Positions 1-12,011 of a DNA stretch of 64,000 bases are shown here, piece after piece. The notes under the pieces are model-generated. The model was not told where the DNA came from, made no database searches, and saw only the letters and a program-made list of their open reading frames with translations. Origin of the DNA: Psilocybe azurescens. Lineage: Eukaryota; Basidiomycota; Agaricomycetes; Agaricales; Agrocybaceae. The position numbers and the translations under genes are program-made. Positions within the stretch are counted from its first letter, which is position 1. Every line of letters starts with the position of its first letter. Location of the stretch: contig JAJIRX010000523.1 in NCBI GenBank assembly GCA_023853785.1, positions 1 to 64,000 on the forward strand, read 5' to 3'.

Positions 1-665
1 TTTGGTTTACCGTTTTATACGGACATGGCGACATTCAAGTTGTGGGCAGCGTCGGAGGTGGCTGAAACGACAAGATCAGGATGCCCAGAAACAACATTTC
101 TGTGTTGGGCCGTCTGGACATAAATTGACACAAAAAAACCAAAACGTACACATGGGGTCCTCGGGACAATATGTTAACGTTCTCAAGCCTCTCCAGCTAA
201 ACGTCAAATCCTATTACCCTTCTACTCCAAACATAGCTTGCATAACTCTCGTGACTGCCCTCAGAGATATAATATGAGTCCTGACCCAATGTTTGCCAAA
301 AATGGAGTCCAGCTTGACGGTCGTGAACCCCGTAGAACGAATCTAATCCAGGCTTCATATAACGAAGTACGTACATACGCTAACCGCCATCACCGTATTA
401 TAAACCCGCCGACATGGCTCCCCAAGCGGGAAACATCATCCTCGCCAAAAGACTGACTGAGCAGCACGAGAAGGGTGAGGCCGACTTGATTCCGCCTGGG
501 CTTCCTCCTCTTCTTGTCCGCTTCTCGTGTTCTCCACGGCTTCCTGGACCTCTTAATGAGAGGCTGGAGCTTCGTGAGCTGCTGCTGCTCGGCGTACCCG
601 AGCGATAGAAGCCCGTCGAAGGGCCTGTAGAGTTCGACCTACTCATAGGACCCAACTGAGGGTTG
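1..665. other. left edge, no gene recognised
   Basis: No convincing coding exon is visible on either strand. The longer open frames at about 400-655 on both strands are low-complexity serine/arginine- or leucine-rich readings of a purine/pyrimidine-biased stretch. They are probably the 3' flank of the minus-strand gene that ends at 666. Confidence 0.4.
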
Positions 666-2105
666 TCAGGAGTCGACGATGTCTTTCTCCTTCTCCTTCC
701 CTTTCCCTCCGCCAGAAGCAGCTGGGTGCTTCATCCTCAACCCGACGATTCGATCCAACATTGCATGCATCCCTTTGCGATCGTGCGGGCACGTCCTCGC
801 ACCAGTGAGGCATGGTTTTGCTGCTCCTTATCTTTCTCGTCATGGCCTAAGGAGCTAGGCGCCGCGCTCCGAGCAGTGGTTACCGCCGTCCACGCTGCAG
901 AAGACGATGGGAGTAAATCCGGATAGCGTTCCTGCGCTACACTAATCTGTTGAATTTACGAATCATCCCGATAAATCAATTACTTATTTCAAATGATAGA
1001 AGAGGCGAGATCGACTTACGACATCGTAATACTGCTGGAACCCTCCTTCAGGGATGTCCACCTTGTATGCATATTCCGCACCTCATCCTGTGTATATGGT
1101 GTTGGTGACGAGGGCGAGGGGATTAAAGTAGGCTTCGGAGACTCCAGGTCTTCCTTCACGAACGCCCACCACTCGGATACATTCGTCACTGCGCGCGCAA
1201 AGTCTGAGAGCAAGTTTAAAATTGGCTACTAGCCCTGTGCCGATATCTTTTAGGTGTATTTTCATTGTTGCGGCTAAATAGAATCGCAAGTTGGGGGTAG
1301 GAAATACTATGGTCAAAAAGTGATATTAAATAGATAAAAAGTCGACTCACAGGAGTTTCTATCAGGCGGAACAAGGACGATAAACATGTTGTCCTTGGTC
1401 GCCGCCGCAATCTATTATCAAAACAAATACACAAACACCATATCAGAAATCTGCGGTTCTAAGAGCAGATGTTTATAACAACCCACCTTATACGCCTCCT
1501 GCCTTACATCTCTAAACCCATCCGCGACCTTACCCGCGTTCTCACAGCCGCTCCGACACGTCTCGCGCAGCATGTCTATGTCAACGCTCACGCCTGCATC
1601 CCACTCGCCCAGCTCAGAATCGATGACGATAAGGGTGCTTTCGCATAATAGCATTGCGTCTGTAGCGAGCCGGTACCCGAGCTGCGCTGCGAGCATGTCT
1701 CCGCGTCAATGAGCCGGATGAGCGCGTGGATCTTGGTGGAAATCTTGGTGAGGACCGGGAGAGGATCGGATGCACTAATATCATGTGCCAGGGCGTGGGT
1801 TATTCGGATTGTTAAGTGAAAGATGGATGGATGGAAGGATGGAAGGAAGAAAACAACAAACACACTGTGAGATTAGATGGGATCTACAATACCAAGCGAA
1901 GAGAAGATATATTTCACCTTTGCATGTTGGAGAAGGAGGCTAGGCGATCTAGGCTTTTGCGCGTCGTTTTCGCGAGGGCGGGGAGGTCGAGCTCGGGCAT
2001 CTGAATCTGAATCTGCGGCGGCGTGGGCGTGGACGTGGACGTGGGCATCGTGGAATCTGTGGGCGTGGACGTGGACGTAAGTCGATCTTGAGAGGTGGAT
2101 GTCAT
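666..2105 (-). CDS. hypothetical multi-exon basidiomycete protein
   Basis: No family was recognised. The first exon starts at ATG 2105 and encodes a Ser/Thr/Pro-rich segment ending in PALAKTTRKSLDRLASFSN. Later exons give a helical segment (KISTKIHALIRLIDAE, then LIVIDSELGEWDAGV), a short exon AAATKDNMFIVLVPPDRNS, then VTNVSEWWAFVKEDLESP, and a last exon with MLDRIVGLRMKHPAASG, a Lys/Glu-rich tail and a TGA at 666-668. Exons are joined by plausible GT-AG introns, for example an acceptor ending near 1770 and a donor near 1485. To keep the most protein-like frame, one-base shifts are needed near 1700, 1040 and 772, the same kind of indel seen in recognised genes of this window. A small cytosolic helical protein is likely from composition only. 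The function is unknown and the exon structure is provisional. Confidence 0.45.
1822..1850. repeat. GGAT/GGAA microsatellite
   Basis: Short tandem run of GATG and GAAG tetranucleotides, inside what looks like an intron of the minus-strand gene at 666-2105. Confidence 0.7.
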
Positions 2106-4536
2106 TTTACTGGCGGGATTTGGGATAGTGCAGTCTACTGTCGTTTATTCTTTGAAGGCTTCGAGGATGAGGGGCGAGATCTGGGTGAAGCGTACTCTGG
2201 TTCCAGTGGCGTGAACTCGAAGCGAACAGCGAGCTGGATCTTAAGAGCTTTTCGTGATTAGTGCATACTCGAATGCATGATGCAAGGGTAGTCATCGCTT
2301 TATTTGACATTAAAGACACGCTGACAGGACGCTGGAGGTGCGTTGCGTTGTGTGATGCAAAGTGTTTTCGACGTACACGATGCACGAGCGTCATTAGCGT
2401 CATAGAGCGGCCATCAGTTAAAACAATTAACTGCACAGCATGTGCTTCATGCCCTGAGTATCTACGTTGGAGATGAAGAAATTTGTAGTTGTGGTTATTA
2501 GAGTTGTGTCCGGAACCAATGAAAACGAGGACCTGCCTCGTGGGATTCATCTTGGTCTCGTGTTGTGCGTTTGTGTAGACTTTTGCGGAGTCCAATACTG
2601 TAAATAGCCTGACAAACAACATACCCTGATGGAATGAGCTAGGTAGCGAGGCCTCAAGGCCTCAAGGTTTATCTGGCCTGGACATTCTTGATTGAGTACA
2701 AGCGGGGATTGAGAAGCAAGGAAGAGACTGTGGATGCGCAGCCTAGACCTGGACGGGTGCGGTAGAGGGTAACTGATACAAAGAGGATTCTCGGATGTGT
2801 ACGATGTCGGGTGACAGTGTTTGACTTGGAGTTCATTATCATAGAAGAAGAGAGTGAGAAGGCCCAAGACATGTTTGGATGGATGGATGGATGGTTTTGC
2901 CATTGGGCTATCGTTCAAAGACCTCAGTCAGATGAGAGCCATTCTAATTTGGTGGTTTGGACTTGTACGATAGAGTGGTGTCTGTTACATATCTATATGG
3001 ATCCTTATTCTGTACCTCGGCCTTCTTTATCCTCGTCCATCTTGTGTTTTTTGAGTTGCAATTGAGTTGGGAGTCTTCCGTCGCTCAAACCCACAAACTC
3101 GGTAAAGAAAAAACGTACCGCGATTCCCAGAGAGCTCCATCAGAGACCACAGCTGCGGTTTCACCTATTCTGCGACAAAGAACCGGGATGGTTGATTAGA
3201 GCAACAGAGAAGGCAGTTGAACAATGTGGTCCGAGTTGGAAGAAAGGAGACTGGAACGGGGCCAGGCGGAAGGGAAAGTGTCCGGTCCGGGTTCTCCGCG
3301 GATGCAGATTTAGGGGAGGCCGGGTGAAAGACTTGATCCCGAAACATGACGATTCCTGTCTCTTCCGATTACTTGCTCTCGTCTTTCATCTGGTTACACC
3401 TTTTATATTATCACTGGCTTGCTGGACCGCTTTGGAAGGTCTGATTTTGATTTAAGACTGGTTTATCTGATCCGTTTCGACTGTATTGGCTGATCTGCAT
3501 GTCGCAACGGCTTTGATAAGATATCTCGGAGGTCGAAACACATGGAATGGCCATGGTCAGCAACCACATTACTTGTCATGGTCTGTCCAAAGGCTTATCT
3601 GACTGTCTTTGGGCACTAGATCTGATTTACGGCCTCTTCAACTGGATTCAAAATTACTTGATGGGCTAATCCGGCTAAATGTACCTCATTCTTCACTACG
3701 GTGCTCGTATGCAATGCGCATCATGCATCCACAATGTGTAAAGATACCTGTGAGCTCTAAAGATCGAGTATCCGACACATGTTCCGACTATCTACCCATC
3801 CTTTCCGATCATGGTATATTTATCCTTCGAAATTCTTGGCCTTCTCGCGACCGTGCAGGTTTACACAACGTCATTCTTTAGAGACGGGTTCTCTGATGAT
3901 TCTGCTCTGGCTATTTTTTCCTTTCGGACTCTCATTCAAGCGCAGTCCATATTCCTCTTCTCCCGCCCATGATATTCCCTTAGGAGCGTGTTTGATGGTG
4001 GGCAATACAATTGGTGAAAAATAAAGCAGAACTTCCAGAGCACACATTTTAACAGTTATGATCAGTCGGTCGTCAATACTCTGGCACACGAAGCATGGGC
4101 GGAACCTTTTTTTTTTAACTCCACGCTTGGGGATCATCCCGCATTCGAATGTCAGTTGTCAGTTGTTCAGTACACGATGTGAATTATGAACAAAAATCTA
4201 TACAGTTTCTGTATCCACACATCAACGATCTTCCATTACTTCTCATAAGCTGCCGCATGGACTGCCTACCATATTTCCTCTACTGATTGGGTCGTTCCAG
4301 CGTCTTTGTGGCGGATACTGACATTCAGTGTTCAGCGAGTGCCAAGCCCAGCGTCAAGTGGGAAATCTCAGTGCCGACTTCCGAATATGGAAAGAAGGCA
4401 GATTTCGCACCGCCACGAGTTTTCGTTTTGTAATCCCTCAACCTCTGCACGCTACCCAGACGAGTTCAATTTCTTATGAACTCCTCCTCGAATTCTTGAC
4501 CGAAGGTTTCTGGCTACTCTTTGACTTTCCTCATAT
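2106..4536. other. intergenic region between divergent genes
   Basis: This stretch separates the start of the minus-strand unknown gene (2105) from the start of the plus-strand Ert1-like gene (4537), so it should hold both promoters. Open frames here are short, overlap on both strands and show no domain or spliceable coding pattern. The T run near 4110 and pyrimidine-rich stretches before 4537 are the only compositional features noted. Confidence 0.5.
2877..2894. repeat. (GGAT)n microsatellite
   Basis: Four and a half perfect GGAT units in the intergenic region between the first two genes. Confidence 0.8.
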
Positions 4537-6871
4537 ATGTCGACGTTCACCACGTATGCGGATTCGGCGCAGGGAGCAACGTCTGCAATGTCCTCGGCCA
4601 CAGTCAATGTCAATCTTTTAGCGGCAGATTCGCAGCAAGCGTCATCCTCCGCAGGCGATGATGAAGCTGGCAAGAAAAAGAAAACAACGAAAAGGAGGAA
4701 AGTCAACCATGCGTGCTTGTATTGTCGACGCAGCCATATGACTTGTGATGAAGGGCGGCCCTGTCAGCGATGGTTGGTGACAGTTTCAACTTCCAGTGTT
4801 ATTTGTGCTGAACTTCGGACTGACTTCGGTTCATTTCCCTCTTCGTCCTTCAATAATATGTTATTCGTCGTGAATGCTCGACAGCATCAAGCGTGAAATT
4901 GGACATCTGTGCCACGACGAGCGTCGGCCCAAGGTACCTGATAAACCTATCGAGCCTGCTGGGGTCCCAGTAATTGATATGCCGAGGACATATGCTCCTG
5001 GTGCGCATCTCTCTAAGTCCACACTCTGTGCTTGCTTTTCCCATCTGACCTCGGCTATCCATCTTAGTCCCTGTATATCAAGGCCAGCCTGCACAACCTA
5101 CCTCGACGTGGCCTATGCCGGTGCCGACATATATGTACTCGCCAGAAACCTTCGGCAACGAGTTCTCGGTGCTCACGTATGTACTCCACCTGGAAAGTTT
5201 CTCTGTTAAGATGGTTGGTTTCTGAACATGGGATACCAGGGACTTCCTCGAGACGTTGGACGATGGCTCATTCTTCTCGCCCCTACTACGATTGCGCCTT
5301 CGCTCGTCTCTTCCGCGTCATTCACAGCGGCGACTCCCAATGTGACCGCGAACCAAGCTGCTCCGACGACTACGTTGACCACAGCTCAAAGATGCAGGCT
5401 GCTATCTATCCTGGAATGGTGGCTACTCCTGCGACAGGAGCCGACAATAACGAATTCTCAGTCAACCGAGAACATTTTACCTGCGGCGACGAAGACGGAG
5501 AAGTTCCTCCTCACCGCTGCAGACCAAGAATCGGGTTCTCGGGACGAGCGGCTGAATCGGGTTATCAGAAGCAAGTACGAAGCTGGTCTATTAAAGCCAT
5601 ATAACTACGTCAAAGGCTACGCCAGGCTCTCGAGATGGATGGACCGAAAGTGAGTGTGCTTTTTCATCTTTCATTCATTAATTTGGTTGGTTGGATTATA
5701 CCCTATTCGCTATCGCTATCACCCCGTGGTTATTTGGAGAACGGTCTTTGGCGGTCTTGTGCTGACAATGTTTCTGTCTAGTGTGTCCCAAGAATCCAAG
5801 CAGCAGATTCTGCAACCACTATCCGTGCTCCGACCCAAATTTAGGGTAGGACCTTGCTTCTCTCCCTACTCTTCTATTCTATTCTCAACTCACGTTCACA
5901 TACTTGTCATTATCATCCACGAACACAGGCCGTCGCACAATCGCTTCGTGATCTGGTGCGTTGTCAAACATATTGTATTGTGATCCACCTTCAAATTCCG
6001 CACTAAACCCTACTCCCTTGACAGGACCTGGTTTTCATCGAAGAGGCCTTTGAGCGAATGCTGTTGGACTATGATCGGGTCTTCTCGGCCATGGGCGTTC
6101 CTGCGTGTTTGTGGAGAGAACGGGCGAGATTTATAAGGGAAATAGGGAATTCACGGAACTCGTGGGCGTTGATGGATATATGATGCGCGATGTCAGTAAT
6201 CACTCCTCTTCTTTTTTTAGTTTTTAATTTTGGTGTGCTCGCATCCACTGTGTGGGTTGCATTGAATTGCGAGTGCACTACGTACGAGGGATGGGTGGAT
6301 GAGTGTTAAATGCATACATACTCTCATGAGGGCGCGAATTGTCATGTTTATGTTCATATTTCTGACTTTTTGTTTATTTGCAGGGCCGCTTGTGTATCTA
6401 TGAGCTCATGGCGGAAGAGTCGGCCGTCAACTACTGGGAGGTACGTTCGCCTTGTCTTTTCGAGTGTATAAGCATCTTATTAAAATCTCCTTTTTTTTGT
6501 GAAACAGAAGTACGGACATGTGGCGTTCGACTCCAGCCAGAAAGCCGTGCTTACCTCCTGCGTGCTGCGATACAAGCCGGTGCTGAATTCCAGCAGTACT
6601 AGTCCGGTCATCAGCAAGGCTACTACCTCAGGTATGTGCCTATTGTTGCGCGCGGGGCTTTTTGTCCGATGAAGATGAACCCCTTTTGAGCTGATGACAC
6701 ATTGGTTCCGCTAGGCACACCGAGCGCGTCTGGGGCATTGGTGAAGAAAGAAGAGGAAGAGCCGCAGACTATGGAGGAAGGGTTCATCAATTGCTGTTTC
6801 TCGTTCACCATCAGGGGAGGGATAAGTGGGGTATCCCGAGCATGATCGTCGGGAACTTCATCCAGTGTTGA
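4537..6871 (+). CDS. ERT1: Zn2Cys6 transcription activator of gluconeogenesis, Ert1/AcuK family
   Basis: Nuclear regulator of the Ert1/AcuK family, which in other fungi activates gluconeogenic genes such as PEP carboxykinase on non-fermentable carbon. Exon 1 (4537-4772) carries a basic stretch and the start of the zinc cluster, ACLYCRRSHMTCDEGRPCQR. The next Cys is built across the intron (acceptor 4884), followed by IKREIGHLCHD in exon 2 (4885-4933). Exon 3 (5088-5176) has TYMYSPETFGNEFSVLT and exon 4 starts at 5240 with DFLETLDDGS. Later exons give the family segment LEAGLLKPYNYVKGYARL-like (EAGLLKPYNYVKGYARLSRW), a PAS-like part (GEIYKGNREFTELVGVDGY, LCIYELMAEESAVNYWEKYG) and the C-terminus CCFSFTIR...IPSMIVGNFIQC. 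Reading the family frame needs one-base shifts in a C run near 5281, near 6115 and in a G run near 6817. Without the last one, translation stops at 6845. Each shift is flanked by well conserved sequence, so sequencing indels are more likely than decay. Confidence 0.88.
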
Positions 6872-7386
6872 AAATGGACAATGGACGCTTGATCGCAAAA
6901 CCTGAGTGTGCTGCGGAGAAGAGATAAAAAGAAAAGAAAAAAAGGAAGTTTACTTGTTTGTATCAACACTGATTGGATGGGATATGCGAGGAGGTGGTGG
7001 CAGGTACTACATATTTACTGAGAGATACTTTTTTACTAATTGTGGCGGGCCGTATGGGAGCTATCTATGCCTCGAGTATTTATTGTACGTGTTCTGTTCG
7101 ACTCTCTAGATACTTGGTGAAGAATAAAAGCCAATGAAACCCTAACCTGACCTACAGTTGCACAGTATGTTCGCGACGCGACGCGGACGCGCCATTAATT
7201 GGTCATCTGATACCAACCTATTGATTATCGATCTGCAAATCTGTGCTCAGTCCAGTGTACAGCCCCCATATCATAGGGGTTTCTGGCGGCATGAATAATT
7301 TAGCATCCACGGTCACAGAGACGTACTATCATTAGCCAACTTTCCAATCTCACCCTGTAAGCACTACCCTTCTCTGCACTACTCGG

Positions 7387-10300
7387 ATGCCTTCTCAGCA
7401 CGGAGCTAAACGTTGGGTGCAGAAAAAGACCAAGCACGCCACAAGAATGTCTGTAGGGATCGTCAAAGGCGCTTTGCCCAGTGGGCTCCAGAAACCAGCA
7501 TCGTCGTCGACCTCCCCTCCGCTGACCGATAACCCTTTCGTGGATGATGTCCAGATCTCAGAGGCGTTGCTGAAGGGCACGATGATGACGAAGATCTCCG
7601 ATAAGAGCGAGAAGTCGGTGCTGTTTAGGATTGACCCTGATGAGGGGCGGATATTTTACAAGTCGAACAAGGCTGGCATAGGTGCGTGGTGCAGTTTCCT
7701 TATGTCGTTCCACCTATGCATGTATGCGGCCATCATCACCAGCATGGGATATAATTTTAGATGGATGGAGCTTGAGCCATATCTGAACCATCTACCCGTG
7801 TTTTTCTTTGACAGTTCCTATTGAGGCTATCAAGGAGCTGCGGCTAGGAGCAAACGCGCGGTACTACAGAGAACAGTTCAAGCTCCCTACCGACCTAGAG
7901 GAGCGATGGATCACGATCATCTACATCCTAGATGGGACGTACAAAACGTTGCACATCGTCGCCGAAACGCGGGACGTGTTTCAGATGTGGAGCGTCGCGC
8001 TCCAAAACTGTACGCCGTCCGACAGGGACTGATGGCGGGGCTCGGGAACGTGGACGTGCGCCAGACGGTGTGGGAGCGACAGTATTGGAAGGGGGCGGAC
8101 GAGGAGGGCGATCAGGTGCTGGATTTTGATGACGTCGAGCGGTTGTGCAAGAGGTTGAATGTGAATATCGCGTATGAGGCGTTGCAGAAACTGTTCAAGG
8201 TCAGTTGTTTGGATCTTCGGCCTGTAGTTTTGTTGTGATGTGGATTTCACGGCATGTTGTGAGCAGGAACTGGACACTGCTGGCCGTGGCCATCTCGGTT
8301 ATCCGCAGTTTCAACAGTTCGCGAAGATTCTCAAGAGACGCCCGGAATTGGAGAGCATATATGAGAAGATTTCAACTCGGAACGGGGGAAATTCGATGTG
8401 GTAGCGTTCATTAAACTCATGAAAGAGTTTCAAAAGGTGGGACTCCTGTCTCTCGTTTCCACATAGCTGTTCATGACTGACTCGAGAATACATCATCTCC
8501 TAGTCCAAACTGAATGACGAAGAGTTGGCCGCGCTTTTCAACAAGTTCGCGGAAAGTTCGACATCGGGCTCGCCAAACGAACCTGCGGAAATCATTTCCG
8601 TAGAAGGCTTTTCAAACTTCCTGGCGTCGCCAGATAATGCTGCATTCTCAGAACAGAATCTCGATATTTGGCAAGACATGACTGCACCTATATCAGACTA
8701 TTACATCTCCTCCTCGCATAATACTTACCTTGTCGGACACCAGCTGGTCGGTGTTAGCACCATCGAAGGGTACATTCGGGCATTGTTACATGGCTGCCGG
8801 AGCGTTGAATGTATGCATTTCTCGCATTATTTGCAAATTCGCGCGTACTGATTTTTATACGGTAAACGTCTGACAATACGCAGTGGATATATACGACGGC
8901 GACCACGGCGAGCCTATGATTTACCATGGGAAGACATTCACGTCCAAGGTATCCATGCGCGACATCTGCGAGGCCATCGCGAAATACGCGTTCATGACGT
9001 CGCCCTATCCGGTTCTGATCTCTGCGGAAGTGCACTGTGGCGTCGAACAGCAGGATAAGATCGTCGATATCATGGTGGAGGTTTTGGAGACCAAATCGTC
9101 CAGGCTCCTGTAGAGGGTCGCCCGAAGATTGCAGAGTTGCCTAGCCCTGAGAGTTTGAAGAATAAGTTTTTGCTTAAAGTGGGTGTTTTGTTTCTTTTCT
9201 CTCTGATCCTCATAGATGTTAATGTTAATGTGAATGTAGGCTAAGAATCTATACGTCGTCGAACAATTGGCTGCTGTGCAAGCTGAGCGCTTGGCCAAGA
9301 AAGCAGCTGAAAATAAACCAGCGACGATCGAGGCCGCATCCTCCTCTTCCCCCTCTGATTCCGACAACGAGGCCGAGGTGTTACTCAAAGAAGGCATCAC
9401 CGACATCAAGAAAACGTGGAAGCGCCTCCGCGGGAAAGGCGATTCCTCCACCCCAAAAAGAGAGCAAGCGCACGAAGAAGATGTCTTTCCGCCTGGCGTC
9501 GCTCCTCGTGTACACGGTAGGCGTGAAATGCCACGGCATCGCACCGAGCATCGAGTATGCGCCGGAGCATATATTTTCGCTCTCTGAGAACGCGGCGAAC
9601 CGGCTGATGAAGGCGAGCATGCAGGATCTAGTGAAGCATAATCATACGCACCTTGTAAGGATTTATCCAAAGGGGACGAGGGTGAACTCGACGAATTATG
9701 AGCCGCATCGGTACTGGGCGGCTGGGTGCCAGGTCGTGGCGATTAATTGGCAGACTTTTGGTGAGGCTTTGCTTTTTGATTGGTGTGGTTATCGATGATC
9801 AAACTTCGTTTTTGCTGATGTTTTTCTTTGTTTGCTTTACGCCTCGTTTTTCGGTTTGACGTGTAGATTTGGGATATGTGATTAATCAGGCCATGTTCCA
9901 GCGTAACGGAAGGTCGGGATATGTTTTGAAGCCCGAGGCACTTCGATGCCCTGAAAAGGACTTGCTTTCGAAGCGCACCCAACACTTCCTCGACGTAACT
10001 GTGCGTACTAATAAACAATCTTTCGCTTTCTTCTTTCTCGTTTTTTTCTTTTCTTCTCGCCTCGGGTTCTACTCCACTACCCAAATACTCACCTGCTATA
10101 AAGCTGACGAAAACTCCATCTCTAGATCATATCTGCGCAGCAAGTCCCCCGGCTGCGTGACTCGAAAGGCGAGGAAGTCATCGAGAAATCGATCGTGGAC
10201 CCTTTTGTGCAGGTGTCGCTGCATATCCCTGATTGGTCGCATTCGCCTTTCCTGCCGGACTCGGCTACGACCGCTGGAGCGAAGTACTCGCCTTCGACGG

Positions 10301-10716
10301 ACGCGACGGCCACGAGCGTGTCGTCCGCCAGGACTGTGTCGTTTAAGACGAAAGTGATCCGGGATAATGGGTTCAATCCCGTCTGGCAGGAGGAGTTGTG
10401 TTTGCCGTTCGATTGTGTGGGCGGCATGAAGGATCTTATTTTTGTAGAGTTTGCGGTGCGGCAGGAGGGCCAGCGTGATGATGATGAACCCCTCGGCATA
10501 TATTGCGTTCCTTTGGGGTGCTTGGAACAAGGTTAGTGGTTAGCATTTCTTGCCGCCCTTTTCTCTTTGGGTTTTTAGATGCCTTTTTCTTTTCGGTTTC
10601 TTGATGCTAATATAATTGTTCCAGGGTTCCGACATCTTCCTCTGCACGACGCACAGCTCACGCAACACTTGTTCTCAACTTTGTTCATCGAGGTCAATGC
10701 TAGGGATGTTGACTAG
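7387..10716 (+). CDS. PLC1: phosphoinositide-specific phospholipase C, delta-like (PLC-A)
   Basis: Hydrolyses phosphatidylinositol 4,5-bisphosphate to inositol trisphosphate and diacylglycerol at the membrane. Domains in order: PH (FRIDPDEGRIFYKSN, then YRTLHIV-type KTLHIVAETRDVFQMW), EF-hand region (DFDDVERLCKRLNVNI), X box near 8660-9110 with [28 protein letters not shown] and ISAEVHCG, a charged linker (KKTWKRLRGKGDSS), Y box near 9480-9900 ([40 protein letters not shown]) and a C2 domain (DPFVQVSLHIPDW, NGFNPVWQEELCLPF). Both catalytic histidines and the acidic calcium ligands of the X box are present. The last exon ends LFIEVNARDVD with TAG at 10714-10716. Comparison with PLC-B shows one-base frameshifts near 8009, 8390, 9083 and 9457, the last three in homopolymers. 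Probably a functional gene carrying assembly indels. Confidence 0.9.
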
Positions 10717-12011
10717 TTTTTTCTTCTTTTCATTCGCCTCTTCAAATTATCTTTGATTCAATGATATCGATGAGACAATTTTCTCTGTCATCTTTGTTAT
10801 CTTAAATGTATTAATATCGCATTCTCATCTTTCACACCGTTATATGAACGGTTCTCACTTCTTGCCCCGATGGAGTTCCTCTTTACACACTGCAGAGCCC
10901 CCGAAGTGTAACTTTAATATCTTATCCGACATCTATTGCACCCATTCAAATGCTATTTCATCCGCTGTTTTTATGTATTTTTCTGGTGGGGTGATTCTTT
11001 ATGCTTTCTCACGTATTCTCCATCCCTTGTGTCTCCAGGCTCCTCCAGATGGACCTTGTGTTCGGTTTGTGCGGACTGTCCACTCTATAACCGATGATTA
11101 AAGACGTCATGGGCCCCTCGCGGTATCGATTGCTTATGATCACTTGGTAAGATTTGAGTTCTAGCCCGGTTATCTATCCCTTTATGTGCACTGATACCAT
11201 ACAAACATGCACAGTTGCTCATGATCACTGTTTCTCGGACGACACTAGCTTTCGGCAGTATTCGGTTGGTAATAGCTCATTCCTATTCAGTTCCGGGAGG
11301 GTGGCTACATAGGTTCCCCTGACCTCGTGGGTCAAACATCTGTTCACAGCGACTTGTCTACGGTCTACCCACTGATGTCCCTGGTCCTACCCAGCTGCAA
11401 GAATGCACAGCGAGACCGCCGGCTCATTATAGAAAGCCGTAGGCATTCGCAGTTCCCAAGCCAAAGATCCAAGATCCGCAAGTGCACCGTTCACTGGCAA
11501 TCAAGTCAAGGCGCTTATATCTTCTATATTTTTATTTTTTCTGTCTGTGGCACGCTTATCCAACGCCTATCGATAGGATGATTCTAAGATCTAAGGAGCA
11601 ATCTTCGATGAACAACATTCAGCACCCCAAATATTGACAGATGTGTGCACCAAAACGACTAATCCAGAAAAGGGGGCGTGTACGTATACCTAAGGGTCCA
11701 GATTAGGTAACTAGCCATGGGTCACTCTTTTATCCAGTCCTTCTCTTCCTTTTGCTTTTTTACCCCGCATCTTCCGCGCGCGCTTTCTTTTTAACCCTCT
11801 TGTCCCAACCACCATCTTCCTAAGACTCGCTTTTTGTATCTTTTTTGCATCTGTCTCTCTGTCCACATTCTTGCAGTTCTGGACTGAGCACTTGCACTCC
11901 CATCGTTGGTTCGAGCCACGACTAGGGCAATTTTATCTACGCACACACTGGCATTTTGCAAGTCATAGGCTGTTACACTGGCACCGAGAATTGTCAACAG
12001 CATTTCATTTT
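10717..12011. other. intergenic region, same-strand genes
   Basis: Holds the 3' flank of PLC-A and the promoter and 5' untranslated region of the Zn2Cys6 gene that starts at 12012. A long pyrimidine-rich stretch at about 11735-11860, typical of fungal promoters and 5' leaders, precedes that start. No coding exon was recognised. Confidence 0.5.

Noticed and set aside
398..655. Ser/Arg-rich minus-strand open frame starting MGPMSRSNSTG
   Set aside because: Low-complexity reading of a biased stretch just beyond the stop of the gene at 666; no splice link to that gene's frame was needed.
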